A DNA stretch of 64,000 nt, taken from positions 310,001 through 374,000 of the forward strand of contig NZ_FNJC01000001.1 in NCBI RefSeq assembly GCF_900104305.1, given 5' to 3'. Numbering within the stretch: the first letter of the stretch is position 1; each line of letters opens with the position of its first letter. This document shows positions 53,658 to 61,249 of the stretch, piece after piece. Origin of the DNA: Filomicrobium insigne. GTDB lineage: Bacteria > Pseudomonadota > Alphaproteobacteria > Rhizobiales > Hyphomicrobiaceae. The position numbers were made by a program, and so were the translations under genes. The notes under the pieces are model-generated. The model searched no databases. It saw nothing but the letters and a program-made list of their open reading frames with translations, and was not told the DNA's origin.

Positions 53658-55166
53658 TCAAGGCGTGGTACTGATCGCATTTAGGTGTTCTTGAGCCGTG
53701 TTCACTCCCAATTCCACGGCGCGTTCATACCAGCGCTTTGCTTCGGCGGCGTTGGGATTGGGAGCATCAGAAGAAAAGTGTCCGGCGTATTTTGGATCGT
53801 AGCTTGCACCCAGCAGCATCGCCGCAGATCCCGAACCATGACCTGCCGCTCGTTCCAACAATAGCCGCGCGCCTTGCAGACTTCCGTTGTCCAAGAAAAC
53901 TTCAGCCTTGTCGATCAGATCTTGTGCGTCAGTCGCAGCGAAACTTCCATCGCCATCATCAGATCCTTCGAGGCCCACTGCGCGGCGTGCCTCTCCCGGT
54001 AATTCTACGGTCAAAATGCTACGCGTTAGGGTGTCGCCAAGCGGACCGCGCAGTTCGACATTTAGCTTCATCCGTCTTGCAAAACCGGGGGGCACAGTCA
54101 GCTTCAGGCCCGAAAGATAGCGTGCGGGAATCTGCCAAGTATCAAACAACAGCTCGATGCCATGTGAGAATTTGGTTCCGCGCTTCAATCCTGAAACGAC
54201 AAGATAATAGCCCGTCAATTGGCTGGGATCCGCACCGACGGTGACCGGAAAATCGAGGGGCACACCCGGTTCAGCCTTCACGCTTGCCGGCGTTTCGAGT
54301 TTCAAGCTTTCAGGAGAGATCGGTGCCGATGGGGCAGTTGGCTGAGAGGCTCTTAGCGCGGGCGCCGACTGCAACGGCTGTGGTTCCTGCAAATTGGCAA
54401 CCGGCGGTGTCTGTTCAGTTGCTTCCGGGCTGGGTGCCTGCACCTCAGGTTCGCTCTCTGTCTTGGTTTCGGGAGCAGAAGCAGCACTTTCAGGAATTGC
54501 TTCGTTTGCTGGGGCCGGGGCGGATGGCGTCAGGACGTATTCCGGAGACTTGGACGGCTCGCCCTCCGGCGCGATGCGGGCATCGCCGCTGAACCGGGCA
54601 ACGTTTTGGCTCGTCGTTCCGTCATCCTGTGGAAGCTTGGATGGCGTCGTTGTGGCCTCTGGCGGCGTCGTTTGCTCAAGGGCCGCTGATGGCGCGGACG
54701 TGGGGCCCGCGCTGTCTCCACCATCCGTGTTGGATGCCGCCATATCTGTAGACTTACTGTCGAATGGCAAGCGGTCGAGGCCACCCATAAGCCACATCGT
54801 GACAGCTACGGTGGCCAAGGTTGAGACAATCGCGGCTGTGATCGCGGCTGCAACGACAGGGGCTCCAACCCTCTGACGATCCGCTGGTGCAGGTTCGCTT
54901 GGTGTTGGAACAGGTCTGGGGAATTCCGGAGCGACTGCAATTGAAGAGGCCGTCGCTCTTTGGACTATCTGGGCGGGATCTGAGACGGCCTCTCCATCCG
55001 AAAGCCCTGCTCGCCGTCTGCCAGCAGGCAATGACGAAAGATCGCGCACGCGCGAGGACGCATTTGTTCGTGTCTGCGCCCGCTCAGCCTTTTCCGCCTC
55101 GATCCGTTCAAGACGACGCAGCATGCGCTTGAGATCATCTGTACTGGACTTATCCGGCTTGTTCAT
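53658..55166 (-). CDS. Membrane-anchored proline-rich protein with Sel1-like repeats
   Basis: Protein of 502 residues of unknown function. A charged cytoplasmic N-terminus (KSSTDDLKRMLRRLERIEAEKAER) is followed by one membrane helix at about 102-128. A long low-complexity stretch rich in proline, alanine, serine and glutamate (about 140-305) probably spans the periplasm. A beta-rich domain follows (about 310-400, LDFPVTVGADPSQLTGYYLVVSGL), and the end (about 420-500) has Sel1-like helical repeats such as DLIDKAEVFLDNGSLQGARLLLERAA. The shape suggests a cell-envelope scaffold. It is separated from the dynamin operon by 460 bases. Confidence 0.82.
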   Translation of the reverse strand: MNKPDKSSTDDLKRMLRRLERIEAEKAERAQTRTNASSRVRDLSSLPAGRRRAGLSDGEAVSDPAQIVQRATASSIAVAPEFPRPVPTPSEPAPADRQRVGAPVVAAAITAAIVSTLATVAVTMWLMGGLDRLPFDSKSTDMAASNTDGGDSAGPTSAPSAALEQTTPPEATTTPSKLPQDDGTTSQNVARFSGDARIAPEGEPSKSPEYVLTPSAPAPANEAIPESAASAPETKTESEPEVQAPSPEATEQTPPVANLQEPQPLQSAPALRASQPTAPSAPISPESLKLETPASVKAEPGVPLDFPVTVGADPSQLTGYYLVVSGLKRGTKFSHGIELLFDTWQIPARYLSGLKLTVPPGFARRMKLNVELRGPLGDTLTRSILTVELPGEARRAVGLEGSDDGDGSFAATDAQDLIDKAEVFLDNGSLQGARLLLERAAGHGSGSAAMLLGASYDPKYAGHFSSDAPNPNAAEAKRWYERAVELGVNTAQEHLNAISTTP

Positions 55167-55485
55167 ACGTGCCGCCCCTCACCGTATCGGCCACGTGCGG
55201 CACAGGCCAACGCCATCCCGCGCGATCTACACTGCTAAGCATACACTCAAGGGTTGGCAAGCTCGTTCCCCCGATAATACGCTGCCCGGCAAACCGGCCG
55301 CGTGGCCTCTTCCAACCATGGCAAGATCTCGTCAATCCGTAGCGTTCGACGCAAATCGGACTGCGCTTAGCCCAGTATTGGGCGTGTCTCGCGCATTATT
55401 GTGGCTGAGGTTAAAAAAATACTCTCGACGCGTAGCGAAGAGGTCAAAAGCACTCTTGGCTCTTTACCGGATAGCGGGGCCGCAG
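55167..55485. other. Intergenic region without a recognised gene
   Basis: About 320 bases between the Sel1-like gene start and the rimO stop codon. Frames running through it continue rimO shadows and have no homology I recognise. No T-loop sequence for a tRNA and no clear terminator were seen; the promoter of the Sel1-like gene should lie within its first 100 bases. Confidence 0.5.
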
Positions 55486-56853
55486 TCAGGGGGTACGTTC
55501 CGCCCACAAATCGTACTCGTCGGCATGAGCAACACGCGCGGTTACGATATCGCCGGCAGCTACATCCGTATCACCGTTGAGAAAAACACTTCCGTCGATT
55601 TCTGGCGCATCCCACTTCGATCGGCCCAGCGCGCCTTCCTCGTCCACTTCATCGATCAGGACTTCGATCTCTTTGCCGACCTTCTTTGCCAAAAGTTTTC
55701 GGGATACTTCCTGCTGGACCGCCATAAAGCGGTGCCAACGTTCTTCCTTGACTTCATCCGGCACAGCACCAGGCAGATCATTGGCGATGGCTCCGGCGAC
55801 AGGCTCATACCGGAAGCATCCTGCACGCGCGAGGCGTGCTTCACGGACCCAATCGAGCAGGAGCGAAAAATCTTCTTCCGTTTCACCGGGGAAGCCGACA
55901 ATGAACGTCGAGCGTAGTGCTAGATCTGGGCACATATCTCGCCAGCGCGCGATACGCTCGAGCGTTTTCTCTTGATGTGCAGGACGGCGCATGGCCTTGA
56001 GCACCGATGGGGAGGCATGCTGGAAAGGGATGTCGAGATACGGAAGAATCAAGCCGTCCGCCATCATCGGGATTACCTCGTCGACATGCGGATAGGGATA
56101 GACGTAGTGCAGCCGGACCCAGGCTCCCAATTTTCCCAGTTCAGCGCAAAGATCATAAAAACGCGCCTTGACAGGCCTGCCTCTCAAATTGCTTTCAGCA
56201 TACTTGATGTCCAGACCATAGGCTGAGGTGTCCTGGCTGATTACCAGGATCTCCTTAACCCCAGCGGCAACGAGACGCTCGGCTTCGGTCAGCACATGTG
56301 ATGCGGGTCTACTCTTTAGATCGCCTCGAATGCCGGGAATGATGCAGAACGTACAGCGGTTGTTGCAGCCCTCGGAAATCTTCAAATAAGCATAGTGGCG
56401 CGGCGTCAGGCGCAATCCCTCAGGCGGCACAAGATCCAGGTAGGGATCATGCAGTGGCGGCACCGCCTCGTGCACAGCAGAAACGACAGCTTCGTATTGG
56501 TGAGGGCCGGTGATTGCGAGGACATCGGGGTACTCTGAGCGAATGCGATCCGCATCGTTCCCAAGGCAGCCTGTTACGATGACGCGGCCATTTTCATTTA
56601 AGGCTTCACCGATGGCCTCGAGGCTTTCAGCCTTAGCTGAGTCAAGGAACCCGCAGGTGTTGACCACCACTGCATCGGCCCCTTCATAATTTGGCGCGAT
56701 GGCATATCCCTCAGACCGCAGTTTCGTGATGATACGCTCTGAGTCGACGAGAGCCTTCGGGCAGCCCAACGACACAAAACCAACCTTCGGTGGGTTTGCG
56801 AGCTTTTCAGGCATCGCGACAGTTTTAGCGGCAGGCGCCTCGTTCGTTGTCAT
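55486..56853 (-). CDS. rimO: Ribosomal protein uS12 methylthiotransferase
   Basis: Radical SAM enzyme of about 455 residues that adds a methylthio group to an aspartate of ribosomal protein S12. The N-terminal UPF0004 domain has [16 protein letters not shown] near 23-38 and [11 protein letters not shown]; the radical SAM cluster is [11 protein letters not shown] near 165-175; the C-terminal TRAM domain ends ...[25 protein letters not shown] and the length favour RimO over MiaB. The start is ATG 56853 rather than the extended frame. Confidence 0.96.
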   Translation of the reverse strand: MTTNEAPAAKTVAMPEKLANPPKVGFVSLGCPKALVDSERIITKLRSEGYAIAPNYEGADAVVVNTCGFLDSAKAESLEAIGEALNENGRVIVTGCLGNDADRIRSEYPDVLAITGPHQYEAVVSAVHEAVPPLHDPYLDLVPPEGLRLTPRHYAYLKISEGCNNRCTFCIIPGIRGDLKSRPASHVLTEAERLVAAGVKEILVISQDTSAYGLDIKYAESNLRGRPVKARFYDLCAELGKLGAWVRLHYVYPYPHVDEVIPMMADGLILPYLDIPFQHASPSVLKAMRRPAHQEKTLERIARWRDMCPDLALRSTFIVGFPGETEEDFSLLLDWVREARLARAGCFRYEPVAGAIANDLPGAVPDEVKEERWHRFMAVQQEVSRKLLAKKVGKEIEVLIDEVDEEGALGRSKWDAPEIDGSVFLNGDTDVAAGDIVTARVAHADEYDLWAERTP

Positions 56854-56986
56854 AAAAATGTACCTTGGATCAACTTGTCTGGCGCGGCAGGCTGGTGCTT
56901 GCCTCACCGCTCATGTTCTTGCGGAATCCTGAGCTCGCGGCTGGACATGGCTGTAACGCAAATGCCCCGCCGATACAGCGTGACAC

Positions 56987-57019
56987 CTCGGCACTCGGCC
57001 GAGGGGCTCGCCCGAGCCC
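56987..57019. other. Two adjacent hairpins upstream of the YceI operon
   Basis: CTCGGC-actcg-GCCGAG (56987-57003) is followed at once by GGGCTC-gccc-GAGCCC (57004-57019). They lie in the 300-base gap between rimO and the first YceI gene, just before a TTGACG that could be a -35 box (57024). They may mark a terminator or repressor site; no T-run follows. Confidence 0.45.
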
Positions 57020-57153
57020 GCGGTTGACGTTTTGCCGCTCCTTTTCCGCCTCAACAATGCGTGATTGTGGCCGATCTGGACGTTGCCCGCCGCAATTCTA
57101 AATCATGTTCACTACGTCCGATTTGTCGAACTAATCCCCCTTCTGGAGGTCAG

Positions 57154-57762
57154 ATGATCAAGTCCGCGCTCACCGCAGCAGCTCTCTCGCTTGCCTTCGT
57201 GGCTCTTATTGCGCCGGCGCACGCTCAAGTTCCAGCAGCAACGTACAAGCTCGACCCCACCCACGCCAGTGTCACGTGGAAGGTCAAACATATGGGGCTT
57301 TCAAACTATACGGCGCGGTTTACGAAAATTGACGCCACCCTTGAGTACAACCCCGACGACAAATCGAAGTCGAAAATCAGCGTGAGCATCGACCCAAAAT
57401 CGATCAAGACCGACTATCCTTTCCCAGACAAGAAGGATTTCGACACCGAATTGTCGATGAGCGCGGATTGGTTCAACGCCGGCGAGTACGATTCAATCAC
57501 TTTCAACTCCACCGGCGTCGAGATGACCAGCGATACAACTGCAAAGGTGACCGGCGATCTCACAATGCTCGGCATAACGAAGCCCGTCGTTCTGGATGTC
57601 TTGCTCAACGCCGCCATCGAACATCCCATGACGAAAAAGCCCGCGATCGGCTTTTCCGCGACTGGCATGGTCAAGCGTTCCGATTTCGGCATGCTCAAGT
57701 ACATCCCTCTGGTCGGGGACGAGGTTCAGTTGCTGATCGAAACCGAGTTCCAGACTGAATAA
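57154..57762 (+). CDS. YceI family periplasmic protein, first copy
   Basis: Secreted lipocalin-like protein of 202 residues. A signal peptide (KSALTAAALSLAFVALIAPAHA) is cut before QVPAAT. The mature part has the YceI pattern YKLDPTHASVTWKVKHMGLSNYTARFTKID and WFNAGEYDSITFNS, ending GMVKRSDFGMLKYIPLVGDEVQLLIE. The fold binds isoprenoid chains such as polyprenyl quinone precursors. GGAGG precedes ATG 57154. It is followed by a cytochrome b561 gene and a second YceI gene. Confidence 0.94.
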   Translation: MIKSALTAAALSLAFVALIAPAHAQVPAATYKLDPTHASVTWKVKHMGLSNYTARFTKIDATLEYNPDDKSKSKISVSIDPKSIKTDYPFPDKKDFDTELSMSADWFNAGEYDSITFNSTGVEMTSDTTAKVTGDLTMLGITKPVVLDVLLNAAIEHPMTKKPAIGFSATGMVKRSDFGMLKYIPLVGDEVQLLIETEFQTE

Positions 57763-57775
57763 AGCGAGGAACGCG

Positions 57776-58396
57776 ATGGGTGCCGGTATGCGCGATCCCG
57801 GGCGGCAGCGATATAGTGCAGCGGCCATAGCCTTACATTGGGCGATTGCCACTGCGATTTTGCTCCTATTGATCAGCGGTCTGTGGATGACGGACGCTAT
57901 CGAGGTGCCGGATACTCGGGCCGACGCTTTTGCTGTTTATCAATGGCACAAGTCGCTCGGCCTGACTGTTCTGGTGCTTAGTTTCGCTCGTCTCGCATGG
58001 CGTTTGATAAATCCGCCCCCGGGACTTCCCGCTGAAATGGGACGGCTTGAACGGCTCGCAGCGCATACGACCCATGTCGTGTTTTACGTTCTTATGATCG
58101 GCATGCCGCTGCTCGGATGGGCCATGGTGTCGGCGAGTGTCTTTGGCCTCCCAACCATCGTGTTTGGCTTATTCGAATGGCCGCATATGCCGATGTTTGC
58201 CGAGCTTGAAAACAAGGCGCCGGTGGAAACAGCTCTCAAAAGAGCGCACAGCATCGGTGGCTATCTTATGATAGCGCTTCTCGTCCTGCACGTGTTGGCG
58301 GCTTTGAAACACCACTTTGTGGACCGCGATCACGTGCTGACGCGAATGCTGCCCTTTTTGCCGGCGCGCCGCGTTCCAAACGAGGAAACTCAATGA
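57776..58396 (+). CDS. Cytochrome b561 family protein
   Basis: Membrane cytochrome b of 206 residues with four helices (about 18-38, 55-75, 95-118 and 160-180). Histidines that can bind haem are in ALHWAIATAI (near 23), YQWHKSLG (near 60) and the final HSIGGYLMIALLVLHVLAALKHH, the usual b561 pattern. Placed between two YceI genes it probably passes electrons between quinones and the periplasm, perhaps with a YceI-bound lipid. The start has AGGA five bases upstream. Confidence 0.93.
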   Translation: MGAGMRDPGRQRYSAAAIALHWAIATAILLLLISGLWMTDAIEVPDTRADAFAVYQWHKSLGLTVLVLSFARLAWRLINPPPGLPAEMGRLERLAAHTTHVVFYVLMIGMPLLGWAMVSASVFGLPTIVFGLFEWPHMPMFAELENKAPVETALKRAHSIGGYLMIALLVLHVLAALKHHFVDRDHVLTRMLPFLPARRVPNEETQ

Positions 58397-58986
58397 ACAT
58401 TTTCAAACGCACAGCACGCGCGCTTGCGGCGTGCGTCGTTGCTGTCGCCGCAGCGCAATTTCCGGCAGCGCCCTCTTTCGCTGCACAAAACTGGGACGTC
58501 ATCGACGATCAAAGCACCATCGGTTTTGCAGGCACGCACGCCGGGCGTCCGTTTACCGGAACGTTCCAATCATGGGAGGCTGATATCTCCTTTGACCCTT
58601 CAGACCTCGCATCCTCGCGGGCCGAGGTCACCGTGGATCTGGCTTCTGCTATCACTGGAGACGCCACTTACGACAAAACCTTGCCGACGACGGACTGGTT
58701 TAATGTCTCCCAGATAGCGCAGGCGAAATTCGTGACCACCGATATTTCGCAAGCGGCGGATGGACGCTCGTTCAACGCAGAAGGCTTGCTCTCCATCCGG
58801 GGCGTCGACGTCCCGGTCACCTTGACTTTCAACTTTATCGATCAAGGACAGGACGCCCGCCTTGAGGGCACTGCGTCACTGAAACGGCTCGATTTCGGGA
58901 TCGGCAAGGGATCGGACGCCGATGGGGCCTGGGTGTCGCTCGATATCCCGGTTACGGTCAGCGTTATGCTGAAGCGCGCCGACTAA
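58393..58986 (+). CDS. YceI family periplasmic protein, second copy
   Basis: Protein of 197 residues with a signal peptide (ARALAACVVAVAAAQFPAAPSFA, cut before AQNWD). It has the YceI segments STIGFAGTHAGRPFTGTFQSW, DWFNVSQIAQAKFVTTDIS and LKRLDFGIGKGSDADGAWVSLDIPVTV. It overlaps the cytochrome gene by ATGA, so it is translated with it. It is clearly different from the first copy and more like the YceI proteins often found beside b561. Confidence 0.93.
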   Translation: MNIFKRTARALAACVVAVAAAQFPAAPSFAAQNWDVIDDQSTIGFAGTHAGRPFTGTFQSWEADISFDPSDLASSRAEVTVDLASAITGDATYDKTLPTTDWFNVSQIAQAKFVTTDISQAADGRSFNAEGLLSIRGVDVPVTLTFNFIDQGQDARLEGTASLKRLDFGIGKGSDADGAWVSLDIPVTVSVMLKRAD

Positions 58987-59131
58987 TCTCTCGCTCTGTC
59001 TTTTCGCACCGGCACAAGGATTAGAGCTGCTGCCGTCAACCAGCCTTAGTTAGGCCGCAAATGACGAAGAGCACCACAGTGGGTTTGCGCCAACCGGCGC
59101 GACCGCTCGATAGCCCAACCGGGAGGACAGC

Positions 59132-59644
59132 ATGCCTGCCACGTCGACGATTTACCGTATCGCCCATGACCTGAGGAACCTGACGGCATGTGGGGTGGCA
59201 GCGCTCATTTGCAGTGCCATCGCAATCCCTGTTTCGGCGCAGCCCGCAAAGGTCGAGGTAGGAGTGCTGAATTGTCATGTCTCCGGCGGATCTGGTTTCA
59301 TCTTCGGATCGACGAAACGTCTCGACTGCAGATTCCAACGTCCCGGCGCCGACGAACGTTACATCGGCAAGATCTCAAAATACGGGATTGATATCGGATC
59401 GACCACGCAGAGCACTATTGCCTGGGCCGTACTCGCCCCAACCAGCAAGGTCAATCGGGGCGCACTGTCAGGAAATTATGGTGGCGTCTCGGGAGTAGCG
59501 ACCGTGGGTGTCGGCGTCGGTGCCAATGCGCTCATCGGTGGTTCGTCTCAGTCGATCGTGCTGCAACCGCTCAGCGTGCAAGCCCAACAAGGGCTCAACA
59601 TCGCAGCGGGTATAGCCGCACTTGAATTGAGGCCAGCGCAGTAA
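59132..59644 (+). CDS. DUF992 domain secreted protein
   Basis: Protein of 170 residues with an N-terminal signal helix (CGVAALICSAIAIPVSAQ). The DUF992 features are VEVGVLNCHVSGGSGFIFGSTKRLDCRF and GKISKYGIDIGSTTQSTIAWAVLAPT, followed by glycine-rich strands VGVGANALIGGSSQSIVLQPLSVQ. The family is confined mainly to alphaproteobacteria and has no known function. GGGAGGACAGC precedes the ATG. It is followed 5 bases on by the convergent protease gene. Confidence 0.9.
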   Translation: MPATSTIYRIAHDLRNLTACGVAALICSAIAIPVSAQPAKVEVGVLNCHVSGGSGFIFGSTKRLDCRFQRPGADERYIGKISKYGIDIGSTTQSTIAWAVLAPTSKVNRGALSGNYGGVSGVATVGVGVGANALIGGSSQSIVLQPLSVQAQQGLNIAAGIAALELRPAQ

Positions 59645-59649
59645 CTGCG

Positions 59650-60336
59650 TCAGAACCTCAGGACGCGGAACCATCGCATCACATCAAGGACACTCATGGC
59701 TGCCGCTGCGACATAGGTGAAGGCGGCGGCCCTTAGGATTTTACGCGCGGAGCCTAAATCTTCCTCGCGAACGTAATGTCCGGCTTTCAGGAGCGGCAAC
59801 GCGCGAGAGAAACTAGCGTCGAACTCCACCGGCAGCGTTACGGCGTGCATGAGAATTGTGCTTCCGAGGATGAGCACGCCCGCCACCATCTGCATCAGCA
59901 AAAGAAACGGCGCCTTTGTCAGAATCATAACAACAGGCGCGGCCAGCATAACGATGGAGCCGATCCGTTCGACGGCTTGCGCCTGACGGGCCATCCGTGT
60001 GCGCGCAGCTAACGGGGCATATCCGGTGGCATCCTGCATCGCGTGGCCAACCTCATGAGCGGCGATGACCACAGCTGAAAGCGAGCGTCCGTTCAGATGC
60101 TGGGCCACAAGTCTTACAGTTTTCGTGGCGGGATCGTAGTGGTCGCCATGGTTCGTCGGCTCCACCTTAACATGCGTGAGATTCATCTCATCGAGCAGAT
60201 GGCGTGCAAATTCACCTCCTGTGCCGGGAAAATCGGACCGCTCATCGGAATGGGCTTCGATCACCCTTTGCACCCACAGCTGCGGCAGATAGGCAAGCGC
60301 GAAAACACCAGCGATAAGTACGAGAGCGATTACCAA
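59650..60336 (-). CDS. Membrane zinc metallopeptidase (YugP-like)
   Basis: Protein of 228 residues. A first helix (about 2-18), the zinc motif AAHEVGHAMQDATGY near 92-106 with catalytic glutamate, and three helices (about 125-165 and 205-218) match the neutral zinc peptidase family of YugP. The third zinc ligand is probably in the PVEFDASFSRAL segment (about 170). The only plausible start is TTG at 60336, supported by AAAGGGGA eight bases upstream; a stop lies in frame further up. The substrate is unknown. Confidence 0.9.
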   Translation of the reverse strand: MVIALVLIAGVFALAYLPQLWVQRVIEAHSDERSDFPGTGGEFARHLLDEMNLTHVKVEPTNHGDHYDPATKTVRLVAQHLNGRSLSAVVIAAHEVGHAMQDATGYAPLAARTRMARQAQAVERIGSIVMLAAPVVMILTKAPFLLLMQMVAGVLILGSTILMHAVTLPVEFDASFSRALPLLKAGHYVREEDLGSARKILRAAAFTYVAAAAMSVLDVMRWFRVLRF

Positions 60337-60460
60337 GAGAGCCGTCCCCTTTGTCTGTTCAAGCGGGCCTGACCAACGGCGGGTTTCAGGCAGCTGATCT
60401 CCAGAACTTTACATTGCCGACAAGCAGCCGAAACGGCCCCTGCCTCACAGTGTATCGGGA

Positions 60461-60477
60461 TGGCTCGAAGCGAGCCA
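60461..60477. repeat. Short perfect hairpin in the protease/cytochrome gap
   Basis: TGGCTCG-aag-CGAGCCA is a seven-pair stem with a three-base loop in the otherwise empty 296-base gap. It lies about 155 bases past the cytochrome c stop codon and could end that minus-strand transcript, though no T-run follows. Confidence 0.4.
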
Positions 60478-60632
60478 GCATGACAGGGAATGGGGATATT
60501 AAGCTATGTCAGACCAGGAGAACACGGCGTAGCCTCATCCATGGAGTTGGACGTGACGCCGGACTAAATGGCAAAACTCGTCGAAATCGCTGTCAGAGCA
60601 AGGATCAGTTGAACACATCCATCGCCGCCCCG

Positions 60633-61229
60633 TTAGGAAGAAGGGCACTCAGCTCCAGCCTCGATCCAGAGTGCGACCAGTTCGCCGAACTGTTTTTGTG
60701 TGCCCGGAACCGGAGCGCGGTCACCTCCAGGGTGCCAACCCCAGCCGACGAGGCTGTCTTCCGCCATATGCTTGTGGAGGGCCTTTAGATCCTTCCCGCC
60801 GTTCTGTTCCGGATCTTTGATTTGATGGCAGATCTCACCCAGCGTCTTGCCTTCCCAGGCCATGCTCTTGGGCGCGAGATGCCACGCCGGATCACCCGGC
60901 ACACCCGCAGGTTCGACATTTCGCGACATGTGGCAGACCGTGCAGTACATGCCTGTAACGCCAAAGTTAGCTTCGCCGCGTTGTACGGGCGGTTCGTGCA
61001 CTTTCATGGCTTCGCCTTGGAGAGGACTGTCGCCAACCGGATGGCAATTCACGCAACGAGGATGCTGCAGGACCTTGCCCATTTCCTCAAATATCGCCAC
61101 GGCCCGTTCCTTAGCATTGGGAATGGCCTCGAATGTGGCTTTGTCTTTGAGCTCAGCGGCGCTTGCGCCGGCGGCCAGCATTGCTGTCGCGAATAATCCG
61201 CAAAGCGTCGGAACAGTAAACGGACGCAT
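60633..61229 (-). CDS. Dihaem cytochrome c of a molybdenum hydroxylase operon
   Basis: Periplasmic electron-transfer protein of about 198 residues. From ATG 61229 (AGGAGA nine bases upstream) a signal peptide is clear (TLCGLFATAMLAAGASA). Two haem-binding motifs are CVNCH (about 64-68) and CTVCH (about 97-101); a later EICHQ has only one cysteine. Such cytochromes follow isoquinoline 1-oxidoreductase-type genes and accept their electrons. It is the third gene on the minus strand; the end of the molybdopterin gene is 20 bases before its start. Confidence 0.88.
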   Translation of the reverse strand: MRPFTVPTLCGLFATAMLAAGASAAELKDKATFEAIPNAKERAVAIFEEMGKVLQHPRCVNCHPVGDSPLQGEAMKVHEPPVQRGEANFGVTGMYCTVCHMSRNVEPAGVPGDPAWHLAPKSMAWEGKTLGEICHQIKDPEQNGGKDLKALHKHMAEDSLVGWGWHPGGDRAPVPGTQKQFGELVALWIEAGAECPSS

Positions 61230-61249
61230 GTCAGACATTCTCCTGTCGC

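Noticed and set aside
55123-55917. 264-codon plus-strand frame over the gap before rimO
   Set aside because: Mostly antisense to rimO; composition and lack of motif show it is not a gene.
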